Positions 26,904-36,096 of a stretch of 64,000 bases of DNA are shown here, piece after piece; position 1 is the stretch's first letter, and each line of letters starts with the position of its first letter. The translations under genes were made by a program, and so were the position numbers. This stretch comes from Thermogemmatispora carboxidivorans. Its GTDB lineage: Bacteria > Chloroflexota > Ktedonobacteria > Ktedonobacterales > Ktedonobacteraceae. The stretch is taken from the NCBI RefSeq assembly GCF_000702505.1, contig NZ_JNIM01000001.1, forward strand, positions 992,001 to 1,056,000. The letters run 5' to 3'. The notes under the pieces are model-generated. The model made no database searches, was not told where the DNA came from, and saw only the letters and a list, made by a program, of their open reading frames with translations.

Positions 26904-27617
26904 ATGCAAGAACGAGCCGCTGTGGTAATTGTGGCTGCCGGCAGTAGCCGGCGTATGGCCGGTCGCGATAAGCTCTGGACCCCGCTGGCCGGGCGCTTGA
27001 CGCTGGCCCGTACGGTGGATGCTTTTGAAGGTTGCCCGCTGATTAAGGCGATTGTCCTGGTGGTCCACCCTGCTCGCGAGGCCGAGGCCTGTGAGCTGTT
27101 GGCTGAGGAGGGCTGGCGTAAGGTGGTTGCGGTTGTAGCCGGTGGACCGCGCCGTCAGGATTCGGTGCGCCTGGGGCTGGAGGCTTTGGCTCGCCGTTTG
27201 CCGGAGACCCAGTGGGTGCTGGTGCATGATGGGGCGCGCCCTTTTGTCTCGTCTTCCCTGATTGAGGCGGGTTTGCAAACTGCTCGCCTGCATCAGGCGG
27301 CGGTGGCCGCGGTTCCGGTCAAGGATACGCTGAAGGTGGTCGAGGGAGGCTATGTCTGCGAGACGCCAGAGCGTGCTCACTTGTGGGTGGTGCAGACGCC
27401 GCAGGTCTTCGCCTTTCCTCTGCTCTGGGAGGCTCATCATGCTCGCTGTCTTCAGACAATGGGGGAGGAGGAGGTGAGTGATGATGCGACGCTGGTGGAG
27501 CGCCTGGGCTACCGCGTCGTGATTTTCCCAGGCTCGTACACCAATATGAAGATTACGACGCAGGAAGATTTTCTGCTGGCGGAATATCTGGTGCATCAGG
27601 AGACGTGGCCGCGATGA
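26904..27617 (+). CDS. ispD: 2-C-methyl-D-erythritol 4-phosphate cytidylyltransferase
   Basis: IspD couples MEP to CTP in non-mevalonate isoprenoid synthesis. The nucleotide-binding N-terminus is VVIVAAGSSRRMAGRDKLW, close to the usual AAGxGxRMxxxxPKQ pattern, with Lys in the key position. VAGGPRRQDSVRLGLEAL, VLVHDGARPFVS, AVPVKDTLK and QTPQVF are further signatures. The 237-residue length fits. I use the ATG at 26904, since upstream in-frame sequence lacks these features. It ends by overlapping ispF (ATGA at 27614-27617). Confidence 0.95.
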   Translation: MQERAAVVIVAAGSSRRMAGRDKLWTPLAGRLTLARTVDAFEGCPLIKAIVLVVHPAREAEACELLAEEGWRKVVAVVAGGPRRQDSVRLGLEALARRLPETQWVLVHDGARPFVSSSLIEAGLQTARLHQAAVAAVPVKDTLKVVEGGYVCETPERAHLWVVQTPQVFAFPLLWEAHHARCLQTMGEEEVSDDATLVERLGYRVVIFPGSYTNMKITTQEDFLLAEYLVHQETWPR

Positions 27618-28102
27618 CGTTGCGTATTGGTTGTGGGTTCGATGCGCATGCCTTTGCTCCCGAGCGACCGCTGGTGCTGGCGGGGGTCGCTCTTCCTTCA
27701 GAGATGGGCCTGGCTGGTCATTCGGATGCCGATGTGGTGATCCATGCGGTGGTGGATGCCTTGCTGGGAGCGGCAGCCCTCGGCGATATCGGAATGCATT
27801 TCCCTTCTCATGATCCTCGCTGGAAGGATCAGCCGAGCGCGCTTTTTTTGACGTACGCGCGCGATCTGTTACGCCAGCATGGCTGGCGTGTGGTGAACGT
27901 CGATGCGACGGTCATTGCGCAGCGTCCTCGCCTGGCTCCATATGTGATGGCAATGCGCTCGCGGTTGGCAGAGTTGCTGGAGCTGCCGCTGGCGCAGGTC
28001 AGTGTCAAGGCGACGACGACCGACGGCCTGGGCTTTACAGGTCGTGGCGAAGGCATCGCTTGCTCGGCAGTAGCCTTGCTGGAAGAGGTGGCAGCTGGCT
28101 GA
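27614..28102 (+). CDS. ispF: 2-C-methyl-D-erythritol 2,4-cyclodiphosphate synthase
   Basis: IspF closes the cyclic diphosphate in the MEP pathway. The metal ligands are in the opening RIGCGFDAHAF (DxH) and in the GHSDADVVIHAVVDALLGA block. The GDIGMHFPSHD and NVDATVIAQRPRL segments and the C-terminal TTTDGLGFTGRGEGIA are all conserved. The 162-residue length is typical. The start chosen is the ATG overlapping the ispD stop, rather than a GTG three codons earlier. Coupling with ispD is common in bacteria; IspE and the rest of the pathway are elsewhere. Confidence 0.96.
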   Translation: MTLRIGCGFDAHAFAPERPLVLAGVALPSEMGLAGHSDADVVIHAVVDALLGAAALGDIGMHFPSHDPRWKDQPSALFLTYARDLLRQHGWRVVNVDATVIAQRPRLAPYVMAMRSRLAELLELPLAQVSVKATTTDGLGFTGRGEGIACSAVALLEEVAAG

Positions 28103-28225
28103 CTTCCCCTTTGTGTTCCCCTGTCCTTTTCATCGTCTGTGATGGAAGAAAGGCTTGGGCTTCTCTCTCCGCTGGCCTCCGCACAAGGCGAGCTGGCGAA
28201 CTGGTTCAGGGTGGGGCACTCGCCT

Positions 28226-29746
28226 TTAGCTTAAGAAGTAGCGATTGAGCAGCTGGTCGACGATCTGTTCGTACTGCTCTTTGCGCCAGCTATCGTCAGC
28301 AATGTGATCGATCATAAACTGGAGATGGGCAAGGCGGACATTGGTCATCAGGCTGGCTAAGGCTTGTAATCTCAGGCTAGCAGTCTTTTCTTGAAATTGA
28401 CGCCAGGCTCCCAGGAATGTTGTCAGGGCTGAGACTATGCTGGCGAAGATACTGCCAGCGATGAGGCGCGGGTCTGCCCCGAGGAGGAAGGCTGCGGTGA
28501 TCATTGCGATTGTGAGCAGGAGGCAGAACAGGCTAGCTCCAAAAAAACCCTGGGTGGCTCTGAAGGCATCTTTGGCTTCTTTATTAAGATCACGTAGATA
28601 TTGGTCGCTACGCATAATAATTCTGTTCAGGTACTTATCTGAGAGAGTTTGGACGCCGGAGGCGAGTTTCTTGGCCTCCTGATCCATTGGCTCTTCCTCC
28701 TCTGAAAGATAAGTGCTCTCCAGTGTGGCTTTCAAGGCACGGGTCTCGACCATTGTTTGTGTGATCTGCTCCAGGATCTCACTCTTGCTGACCTGGAGGG
28801 TGGCCTGTAGCTGCTCAGCCACAGAGGGCAGACCCGCACGCAGCTCGCCTGTAAGTCCGTCGATAGCGGGTGTGATATGGTTGGAGAGTGTAGCATCAAC
28901 CTTTTGCTCCAGGGCGCTAAGCTGATGGTGCAGATGCTCTTCGATCGCAGGAGCACTCTGGGCGAGCTGCTCTAAGTGCGCTTCCTGGCGGCTCAGGTGA
29001 TCTTGCATGGCCTGACGATGATCTGCGAGAATCTGCTGAACGCTCTCCTTCAGGTGATGGTTGCTGGCTTCCAGCTGCTCTGTCAGGGTGTTGTCCATCG
29101 ACTGCCTCAGTTCTGCAGTGGATTGCGAGAGCCGATCTTGCCACTCTTGTTCCTCTTCCTCGATCATTGTGATAGTCCGCAGTATTTGCTGAGCCAGGTC
29201 ACTATCATTCTGATGAATCTTCTCTTCTAGTGTCTGCACTGCCTCCGAGAGGGTCTCTTTCAGTTGCTGAAGCTGTTCATTGAGCGGTTGGGTGTCGACG
29301 GCGATGGCCGTGAGCTGCTCCCTGAGAGTCTGGAGAGAGGTAGAGAGAGCGGTGAGGTCTTGCTGCCGAGGAAGCTGTCCAAGGGCCTCGTGAAGGTCCT
29401 GAATGCTGTGGGCGAGGCGCTCTTCCTCGGATAGGCGACCAGAGCCTGGGGCACCTGGGTAGCCAGGAGTCCAGTCGCAACAGTCCCAACGGGCACTGTA
29501 GCTGAGCATTTCCCGGTAGCTCAGTATTTTACAGTATTTGCCTCCTGTATTATCAGAGAGGATCTCGATGCTATCCCCTTCGAGAGTCCTTCCTCCTCCG
29601 TCCACTACTGTGACTATCCAGCCCCAGCGCTCCAGCATCTCGGTTCTGAAGGGTACACGGGTGGCGATCACCGTGACTTCGTCTCTCCGCCGGGCATGGA
29701 TGACCGGAGCGTTTTCAAGCGTGGCAATCTCGGCAAAGCTGGTCAT
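28226..29746 (-). CDS. Coiled-coil protein with C-terminal two-TM module (possible TRADD-N-associated type)
   Basis: This 506-residue protein has a compact N-terminal domain (residues 1-95, with a WDCCDWTPGYPG loop) and a very long Gln/Leu/Glu coiled coil (about 100-350). Two close membrane helices follow (about 402-448, GASLFCLLLTIAMITAAFLL and a second one ending in FLGAWRQ), then a helical tail. The pattern of a helix running into two TM segments and then a charged helix resembles the cyanobacterial TRADD-N-associated 2-TM domain. That family is linked to bacterial conflict and signalling proteins in multicellular bacteria. That assignment is my inference. The ATG has GGGGAG upstream. The gene stands alone, convergent with ispF. 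Confidence 0.75.
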   Translation of the reverse strand: MTSFAEIATLENAPVIHARRRDEVTVIATRVPFRTEMLERWGWIVTVVDGGGRTLEGDSIEILSDNTGGKYCKILSYREMLSYSARWDCCDWTPGYPGAPGSGRLSEEERLAHSIQDLHEALGQLPRQQDLTALSTSLQTLREQLTAIAVDTQPLNEQLQQLKETLSEAVQTLEEKIHQNDSDLAQQILRTITMIEEEEQEWQDRLSQSTAELRQSMDNTLTEQLEASNHHLKESVQQILADHRQAMQDHLSRQEAHLEQLAQSAPAIEEHLHHQLSALEQKVDATLSNHITPAIDGLTGELRAGLPSVAEQLQATLQVSKSEILEQITQTMVETRALKATLESTYLSEEEEPMDQEAKKLASGVQTLSDKYLNRIIMRSDQYLRDLNKEAKDAFRATQGFFGASLFCLLLTIAMITAAFLLGADPRLIAGSIFASIVSALTTFLGAWRQFQEKTASLRLQALASLMTNVRLAHLQFMIDHIADDSWRKEQYEQIVDQLLNRYFLS

Positions 29747-30099
29747 GATGGCTCTCCCCTGCTCCTGACGCTGCTTACAGACAGGTGGTTACATCAGATC
29801 TTGCTCGCTGGAAGAGGTATTGTTTGTCTTTATTTTTCAAAATAAATTGTGGAATATATAGGTGTAGAAGTCAAGGCGCGATCTGAATGTAAAGCGCTCC
29901 CAGGTGAAGATAGGTCCTGTAAGAGGATAGACAGAGAAGGACCCTCAAGGCTGAGAAAGCTGATCGATAGCTTGGCTTTTCCTGACCTGTGGGGGCTTCT
30001 GCCCAGGGCCGGAGCATGGCAGCCTGTTCCGCCCCATCTCCGCTTGTAGAGAACGGCGGCAGGCTGCCAGCAGCTCCCGCTCTGGGGGGAGAGAAGAGG
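29747..30099. other. AT-rich intergenic region
   Basis: No gene is visible in these 353 bases. An AT-rich island at 29820-29860 contains the palindrome TTTATTTT-TC-AAAATAAA (29829-29846) next to the candidate promoter of the coiled-coil gene. Confidence 0.45.
29846..29874 (-). promoter_or_regulatory. Candidate promoter for the coiled-coil membrane protein gene
   Basis: On the minus strand TTGACT (29869-29874) and CACAAT (29846-29851) are 17 bases apart. An 8-base AT palindrome at 29829-29846 lies just downstream of the -10 box and may be an operator. Confidence 0.4.
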
Positions 30100-30582
30100 C
30101 TAGCCGCGTACGGGTAGGCCCAGCAGCTGACGGGTAAGCTGGATATGGCCTAAATGCAGAGCTGAATGCTCTACGGCGTGCAGGAGGGCGTCGCGCGCGA
30201 TCAAAGGGCGATCTGTGGGGGCATAGCGATAGGTGGTTGGCCCACTCACAGGCGCCTGCAGGTGGGTATCTGGAAGCCTATCCAGAACCTCATGCATCGC
30301 TTCTAGCCAGCGTTCATAGCGCTCCTTTAGGGCCGCAAAGTCTCCACGGGCGTGAAACTCGGCAGCGCGGTCGCGTGCGATCTGGCGCTGTCCAACGAGA
30401 ACAAGCACCCAATACTCGGCGGCTCCGACCAGGTGAGTTGCTAGCGCGAAGAGGGTGTTAGTTTCGGGCAGTTCAAGCGGGCGATTCAGATCAGTTTCTG
30501 GCAGGTCTTCTAGCAGGAAAAGGGCATCGCGCGAGATGCGCTCTAGCATATGGGCAAAGCAAGCTCCTTCGCTCACGCTCAT
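30100..30582 (-). CDS. DinB-family protein
   Basis: The 160-residue protein has the DinB/YfiT four-helix-bundle pattern, with a metal-binding His in each of three places: LFALATHLVGAAEYW, and a C-terminal HAVEHSALHLGHIQLTRQLL (HxxxH). DinB proteins are a large group that includes bacillithiol and mycothiol transferases and DNA-damage-induced proteins of unknown function. The ATG at 30580-30582 has GGAGG seven bases upstream, so the longer in-frame start at 30681 is rejected. Nothing nearby points to a particular thiol or substrate. Confidence 0.85.
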   Translation of the reverse strand: MSVSEGACFAHMLERISRDALFLLEDLPETDLNRPLELPETNTLFALATHLVGAAEYWVLVLVGQRQIARDRAAEFHARGDFAALKERYERWLEAMHEVLDRLPDTHLQAPVSGPTTYRYAPTDRPLIARDALLHAVEHSALHLGHIQLTRQLLGLPVRG

Positions 30583-30787
30583 GGGAGTTCCTCCATCGAT
30601 CGAAATAAGTCTAACAAAGGGAGAGAAGTGGAGGTCATCAAGCTCCAGGTTGCCTCGTCTCTGCTGGCAATCCCCTGTCATCGTATCACCTGTTGACCGT
30701 CAGGGAGTAGGGAGGGAAGGGGTGGTGAGGTGAGAGCATCCCAGGTGAAGGTAAAGCGGAGAGAGAGCAGCGAGCTGCAGGAGGTCT

Positions 30788-31729
30788 TTATAGCTGGCGG
30801 CAGATCAGGCCGAGGTCCCGCTCTGCAGCGAGACGGACTGCAGCTAATAGGTTGGCGCCGTAAGCTGGGAGTACTTCATCGATCAGGCGCATGTCCTGGC
30901 CCTGGCCCGCGGCCAATCCCTGGCGAAAGCGATCGTAGTCCCTGGCGGCGGCCTCGGCCTCCGGGGCTGTGACTGTACGCAGGCAATGAGTCAACCTCTT
31001 GACCTCGGCAGGCGTCAGGTAGCCGATGTAGTGGCCGAAAGAGGTGCTAGAGAAGGTTTCCTGCGGAGCGGATGTGAAGCTATCCTCAAAGGGGAGGGCA
31101 CGCCGTCCACAAGCCAGGTACTCAAAAAGTGCCAGCGCTGCCGGTGAGATAGCTGCTAACCAGCCGCGCAGGCGTAGTACGTTGGGATGCTGCCCAAGAA
31201 AGAAGCCCTCTGCGTCCAGTTCCTCCAAGTCAGGGCTGGCCACCTCAAAGTAGGCTTCGCTCAGCTGCAGTGGCTTGCCGTCAGCCTCCTCTGGCTGGCT
31301 CGTCAGACCCACTGCGATCCGCTTGGGTCTTGCCTGCTGCTCTATCGTGGCCAGGACCTCGCCACGCACGCAGTAGTGCTCAACGATGGCACTCCAGACT
31401 GTGGCCAGCGCCTCCGAACAGCGATGGAGATGCGGGACATGGCGGTAGAGATAGCGATCGCTGAGGGCCGTGAACTCTTCGGCAGAGCAGAGTAGGCGAT
31501 ATTCGTAGAGGCTGTGGGGGCCGCGAGGTAGGGCGGCGACAAAGGCCGCTGCCCGAGGCCAGGTGCGTGCCGACTGCATGGCCTCGGGTAGAAAAGCCTC
31601 CTCGTATGCCAGGCGCGTGGCAGCGTACAGCGCCTCGACCTCCCCGACCTCATTGGCCGTGAGCCAGCGCGCGAAAGCTGGCATCACTCGCTCCCGGTAA
31701 CGCTTCCAGTTAAAGCCATAGACCAGCAT
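30788..31729 (-). CDS. Hypothetical protein
   Basis: I do not recognise this 313-residue protein. It is mostly helical, soluble and acidic, without a signal peptide or membrane segment. Notable features are an Arg- and aromatic-rich N-terminus (MLVYGFNWKRYRERVMP), an Ala/Tyr/Glu-rich helix region, and a compact C-terminus ending AERDLGLICRQL. The start at 31727-31729 is chosen because the N-terminus from there is well structured; upstream in-frame residues are Arg/Ala/Ser-rich and unlikely to be translated. The neighbours (DinB, HlyD) give no functional hint. Confidence 0.65.
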   Translation of the reverse strand: MLVYGFNWKRYRERVMPAFARWLTANEVGEVEALYAATRLAYEEAFLPEAMQSARTWPRAAAFVAALPRGPHSLYEYRLLCSAEEFTALSDRYLYRHVPHLHRCSEALATVWSAIVEHYCVRGEVLATIEQQARPKRIAVGLTSQPEEADGKPLQLSEAYFEVASPDLEELDAEGFFLGQHPNVLRLRGWLAAISPAALALFEYLACGRRALPFEDSFTSAPQETFSSTSFGHYIGYLTPAEVKRLTHCLRTVTAPEAEAAARDYDRFRQGLAAGQGQDMRLIDEVLPAYGANLLAAVRLAAERDLGLICRQL

Positions 31730-32104
31730 CGCTCTTGCTCTGCTTGCTCTCTTCTGCTCACTCGCTCGTCTACCCCAGCGGGTGCCCGAAGCGGAGCGGC
31801 CAAAAGCCAGGATCAATGCTATCTGGCAGAGCAGACGCCGGCGGCGCTAGTACCGGACCATCCGCTCTGTAACTCTGCTCTACCTTTATCGTACTCGCAT
31901 ATGGGGATTTTCCCAAACTGTTAGCTCTATGGTACTCTGGAAAGAAACAGACAGCTGGCACGCCTGGGGCCATTGTCGACCGCTTCCTCCCCAGAGATGA
32001 AGGATGCAACTGCTCCTGTATCTTAGAAAAGAGGGTTGTTTTGTGCACGGATGGCATCAATCGTAATATCTATTCTGTTTTTCAGTTGAGGAGCTGATAG
32101 CCTT
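31730..32104. other. Intergenic region with promoter for the efflux operon
   Basis: There is no supported gene in these 375 bases. The promoter at 32041-32069 lies near the right end. Confidence 0.45.
32041..32069 (+). promoter_or_regulatory. Promoter for the MacAB-like operon
   Basis: TTGTGC at 32041-32046 and TAATAT at 32064-32069 are separated by 17 bases, with the start of transcription predicted about 29 bases before the ATG at 32105. Confidence 0.6.
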
Positions 32105-33634
32105 ATGGCTGATCAAGAACATACTGAGAGTAGAGAGCAGATTATTCCTGATTTCTACGATCAGGAAACGCAGATCTTTGAAGAATTGGACATGCCCGAG
32201 CCAGCGCGTCCCTGGTGGCGAGAGAGGCGTTGGCAGGTGATCATCAGCCTTATTTTCCTGTTCTTGCTCATTGGGGGAAGTGTCTTGACAGTGGTGGCGC
32301 TCAGGCGTGGGCGAGTGACCTATCAATACCAGCGTGTCACGCGCGGCACCTTTAGCCAGATCGTCAGTGCCACTGGTACCTTGCAGGGGACCGTCTATAA
32401 TGTCAATGCTCCCACGAGTGGTAAGATCAGCGCTCTCTATGTCAGCGTGGGCCAGCAGGTGCGCGCTGGCCAGGTGCTCGCGAAACTTGACTCGACCTCG
32501 TTGCAAGATGCCGTCAATCAAGCCCAGGCTCAGGTCAACGCGGCCCAGACAGCTCTCACCGATGCCCAGAACAACCTCAACAAGGTTGAAGCGCAGGCCA
32601 ATGCCAGCCTGGCCACTGCCTATGATCAGGAGCAGAATGCCCTCTATAACTGTGACCATCCGGCGCTGAATCAGTCGGTGCCGCCCAACTGCAAGCAACT
32701 GGCTGAGGACCAATATGCCCAGGCTCAGAGCCAGGCGGCGGCACAGATTGCCTCGGCCCAGGCGCAAGTAGACAACGCCCAGAGCCAGTTAAAGACCGCT
32801 CAGGCCCAGCTCACGGCAGCCCGACACAATCTGGATCTGACCACTATCACCGCTCCACATGCTGGGGTGGTTGCCACCATCAATGGTAGCGTCGGCAGTT
32901 ATCCTGGCGGCTCTCTCAGCGGAATCTCCAGCGGTGCAAGTGGTAGCGGGCAGAGCAGTGGGGTGAGTACGGGATCAGGAGGCAGTGCGGGAAGCCCTGC
33001 CACCGCGGCCTTCATGCAGCTTGTCGATCTTTCCAGCCTCCAGATCACGGCTAATGTGAATGAGGCCGACATTGGTGCTGTCAACACAGGCCAGCAGGTC
33101 CACTTTACGGTCAGCGCCTATGGTAACCGCCAGTTCAACGGCACCATTCGCGCTATCTCGCCCCTTGGCCAAAGTGTGTCCAACGTTGTTACCTACCCGG
33201 TCACTGTCGATATCGATCTCAGCAGCGCGCGCGATGCTCATCTGCTTCCCGGAATGACTGCGAACCTGACTATTACCACCCTTCAACATGAGGATGTCCT
33301 GCTCATCCCAGTCGATGCCGTCAATTTTGCACGCAGCGCCGCCAACCTGGCCCAACGCAACGGGACGCCGATCATTGATCCTGCCCAGATCAAAGCGGCC
33401 TCTGCCCAGGCGCGTCAGCTTCTGCAGGGGCTGCGCAATCTTCCGCCGGGCGAGCAGCCGACGCCTGGCTACGTACTGGAGCGTGCTGGCGAGCGTTGGG
33501 TAGTCAAACCGGTTGTCCTTGGTCTGACCGATGGCAACACCTACGAGGTGCTTGCTGGTTTAGAAGTCGGCGAGAGCGTCGTCACTGGCGCCCAGGGTGG
33601 CCCATTTACCTCCCTCAACCAGGTAGGCAGCTAG
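32105..33634 (+). CDS. HlyD/MacA-family efflux adaptor protein
   Basis: The 509-residue membrane fusion protein has a cytoplasmic N-terminus (residues 1-43), one membrane helix (about 46-66) and an external domain. The barrel-sandwich halves are APTSGKISALYVSVGQQVRAG and LTTITAPHAGVVATINGSVG, and they flank a Gln/Ala-rich coiled-coil hairpin (about 130-250). A Gly/Ser-rich disordered loop (about 260-300) is inserted in the second half and is unusual. A beta-barrel domain follows (VDLSSLQITANVNEADIG). The start ATG has TGAGGAG at 32087-32093. With the ATPase and permease next door it would form a MacAB-type transporter. A monoderm would have no TolC partner, so the adaptor would act from the outer surface. 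Confidence 0.92.
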   Translation: MADQEHTESREQIIPDFYDQETQIFEELDMPEPARPWWRERRWQVIISLIFLFLLIGGSVLTVVALRRGRVTYQYQRVTRGTFSQIVSATGTLQGTVYNVNAPTSGKISALYVSVGQQVRAGQVLAKLDSTSLQDAVNQAQAQVNAAQTALTDAQNNLNKVEAQANASLATAYDQEQNALYNCDHPALNQSVPPNCKQLAEDQYAQAQSQAAAQIASAQAQVDNAQSQLKTAQAQLTAARHNLDLTTITAPHAGVVATINGSVGSYPGGSLSGISSGASGSGQSSGVSTGSGGSAGSPATAAFMQLVDLSSLQITANVNEADIGAVNTGQQVHFTVSAYGNRQFNGTIRAISPLGQSVSNVVTYPVTVDIDLSSARDAHLLPGMTANLTITTLQHEDVLLIPVDAVNFARSAANLAQRNGTPIIDPAQIKAASAQARQLLQGLRNLPPGEQPTPGYVLERAGERWVVKPVVLGLTDGNTYEVLAGLEVGESVVTGAQGGPFTSLNQVGS

Positions 33635-33793
33635 ACGACGCTTATGATCTAATAGAGGCAGAGAGGCATTCACCCGGAAGGCACTGCTTGGGAGAAAGGG
33701 CTGCGAGCTTGCAAGCTGCCCATCAGAGCAACTGCCTGTCTGTCTGCCGAGAAGAGGGAGCTGATCCTCAGCGCTAGAGAGAAGAGAAGAACT

Positions 33794-34639
33794 ATGAGCG
33801 ACCGAGAAGTACAACTGGTACAGGGCGACGAGCGGTCCGTTCCTGCGACCCAGCGACGCCCACCGATTGTGCTTGTGCGTAACCTGACCAAAATCTACCG
33901 GCTGGGCGAAACCACCGTTCCGGCTCTGCGGGGAGTCTCGTTGACTGTCAGAGGCGGGGAGTTTGTGGCTATCATGGGACCCTCTGGCTCAGGAAAGACA
34001 ACCTTTATGAATCTCTTGGGCTGTTTGGATCGGCCCACCGGTGGCGACTATTGGCTTGTGGGGCGCAGAGTCAGTCGGATGACCCCGGATGAGCTGGCCG
34101 ATGTGCGCAATCGGCGCATCGGCTTCGTCTTTCAAGGCTTTCATCTGCTGGCCCGCTCTACTGCTCTCCAGAATGTGGCTCTTCCGTTGATGTACGCCGG
34201 ACTCTCGCGCGCTGAGCAAGAGCGACGTGCGCGTCGGGCTCTAGAGCTGGTTGGCCTCGGCAGCCGCCTGCACCATCGTCCCTCACAGCTGTCTGGAGGC
34301 CAGCAGCAGCGTGTCGCCATTGCCCGGGCCCTGGTTAATAATCCTGCCCTGCTGCTCGCTGACGAGCCAACCGGCAATCTTGATAGTCGAACCAGCATTG
34401 AAATCATGGCCATTCTGCAGGCTTTGAATGCTCGGGGCCTGACGATTGTTCTCGTGACCCATGAGAGCGACATCGCTGCCTATGCTCGCCGGCGCATTCT
34501 CTTCCGTGATGGGCAAATCGTGAGCGATGAGCCAGTCGTGGCCACGCGCTCAGCCCAGGATGAGCTGCTCCAATACTATCAGAGCAGTCCGGCCAGTAAC
34601 GACGGCTATCGAGCGCTTCCTGCGGAGGAGGAGCAATGA
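33794..34639 (+). CDS. ABC transporter ATPase (MacB/LolD-like)
   Basis: This 281-residue ATPase has Walker [10 protein letters not shown], the Q-loop [16 protein letters not shown], signature [19 protein letters not shown], Walker [15 protein letters not shown] and the H-loop VTHESDIA. The set is that of the LolD/MacB family, which drives mechanotransmission rather than substrate transport through the ATPase. It begins with 20 extra residues and ends in a 55-residue Ser/Arg-rich tail. It overlaps the permease by ATGA (34636-34639). The three genes form a MacAB-like operon. Confidence 0.95.
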   Translation: MSDREVQLVQGDERSVPATQRRPPIVLVRNLTKIYRLGETTVPALRGVSLTVRGGEFVAIMGPSGSGKTTFMNLLGCLDRPTGGDYWLVGRRVSRMTPDELADVRNRRIGFVFQGFHLLARSTALQNVALPLMYAGLSRAEQERRARRALELVGLGSRLHHRPSQLSGGQQQRVAIARALVNNPALLLADEPTGNLDSRTSIEIMAILQALNARGLTIVLVTHESDIAAYARRRILFRDGQIVSDEPVVATRSAQDELLQYYQSSPASNDGYRALPAEEEQ

Positions 34640-36012
34640 GTGGGCCAGTTGAGCGTGACCGCCAGGCGGCGGCAAAGACAGAAGTGGTGGCCCAGCCGGT
34701 CCGTGAGGGGAGTGGCAGACAGGCCCCTCCATCGCCAGCGCTGCCCATAGAGGGCAGCAGCCAGCGTCGGGAGGGCCGGGAGATACATCGTGGCAGTCTG
34801 CTCGTGGCCAACTTCGCCAGTGCCTTTGAATCCCTCTGGGCCAACCGTCTACGTTCGTTGCTTACCACCCTCGGGGTTGTCATCGGAGTGGCGGCTGTCA
34901 TCGCGGCCATGACCCTGACCCAGGGGGCCAGTGTGCTGATCCAGGCGCGTCTGAGCGTCTTGGGAACCAATACCTTACTGATCGTCCCTGGGGCGGCTAC
35001 CAGCAGCGGAGCCTTCAGCTCGCTTGGCTCGCAGCAGAGCCTGACCCAGGGCGATGCCGACGCTTTAGCCTCCATCCCGCACGTTGTCCAGGTCTCGCCA
35101 GTACTCTCACTCGGAGCCCAGGTGATCTACGGTAGCCAGAACTGGAATACGCGCATCCAGGGAGTCTACCCGGGCTATCGCCAGATCCAGGGCTGGGAGA
35201 TTGCCGGTGGGCGCTGGCTGAATGCTCATGATGAGCTGACAGGCTTGCCTGTCGCGGTGCTCGGCCAGGTGGTAGCCAACAGTCTCTTTGGCCCATCCGG
35301 CACCAATCCCGTTGGCCAGACGATCCGCATTGGCACTCAGACGTTTCGCGTTGTGGGCGTGCTGCAGCCGAAAGGTTCTTTTGGGGCCTTCTCTCAGGAC
35401 GATGTGGTGTTTGTTCCTTTTACCGCTGCCTTAATACGCCTCAAAAACAGTAGCTATGTCGATCAGATTCAAGTCCTGGTCGATAAACCTGAACATGTCA
35501 ATACGGTGCAGCGTGCAGTCGATGCCACCCTACTGAAGCGCCATCGCATCAGCGCCGGAAGCCCCGCTGACTTTCAGATTCGCAATGCCAACCAGTTGCT
35601 GCAGACAGCCCAGCAGGCAACCCAGACTTTGACCCTGCTTCTTGTAGGGATTGCGGGCATCTCCTTGACAGTGGGAGGGATCGGCATCATGAACATCATG
35701 CTGGTCTCGGTCACGGAGCGGACACGAGAGATTGGCATTCGAATGGCTGTTGGTGCTCGACGGCGGGATATTCGCAACCAGTTCCTCATAGAGGCGCTGA
35801 CGCTCAGCTCTCTAGGCGGCATTCTTGGGATCGTCCTCGGCTTGCTGGCCGGCTGGCTCATGACGACGAACTTTGGGGTGCCTTTTGTCCCCCAGCCGCT
35901 GTCGATTCTGCTGGCTTTTGGGGTTTCGGCTCTCGTGGGGGTCACCTTTGGCTTCTATCCGGCGGTACGTGCGGCGCGGCTTGATCCGATCATTGCCCTA
36001 CGCACTGAGTGA
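34636..36012 (+). CDS. MacB-like ABC transporter permease
   Basis: The 458-residue permease has one N-terminal membrane helix (about 75-95, after a 60-residue cytoplasmic leader), a large MacB periplasmic core domain (about 100-330) and three C-terminal helices (about 335-360, 385-415 and 425-445) of the FtsX type. The SVTERTREIGIRMAVGARRRDI loop joins TM2 and TM3 and is a strong marker of the family. Related systems export antibiotics, lipoproteins, siderophores or peptides. The charged N-terminal leader is longer than usual. It overlaps the ATPase gene by four bases and ends inside the left arm of a very long hairpin. Confidence 0.93.
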   Translation: MSGPVERDRQAAAKTEVVAQPVREGSGRQAPPSPALPIEGSSQRREGREIHRGSLLVANFASAFESLWANRLRSLLTTLGVVIGVAAVIAAMTLTQGASVLIQARLSVLGTNTLLIVPGAATSSGAFSSLGSQQSLTQGDADALASIPHVVQVSPVLSLGAQVIYGSQNWNTRIQGVYPGYRQIQGWEIAGGRWLNAHDELTGLPVAVLGQVVANSLFGPSGTNPVGQTIRIGTQTFRVVGVLQPKGSFGAFSQDDVVFVPFTAALIRLKNSSYVDQIQVLVDKPEHVNTVQRAVDATLLKRHRISAGSPADFQIRNANQLLQTAQQATQTLTLLLVGIAGISLTVGGIGIMNIMLVSVTERTREIGIRMAVGARRRDIRNQFLIEALTLSSLGGILGIVLGLLAGWLMTTNFGVPFVPQPLSILLAFGVSALVGVTFGFYPAVRAARLDPIIALRTE

Positions 36013-36062
36013 GCAAGCAGGGCTGCTCTTGCTCTCGAGGAGCAGCCACTGCTTGCTCACTC
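36007..36062. terminator. Long hairpin between the permease and a convergent gene
   Basis: A 14-base stem (GAGTGAGCAAGCAG at 36007-36020 with its complement at 36049-36062) continues, after a one-base bulge, into an 8-base stem (GGCTGCTC at 36021-36028 with GAGCAGCC at 36040-36047). It contains the permease stop codon and has no T-tract. It probably ends or protects both convergent transcripts. Confidence 0.65.
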
Positions 36063-36096
36063 CAGGTGCAGGTCTGCTTAGTCAACCTTGTTGCTG

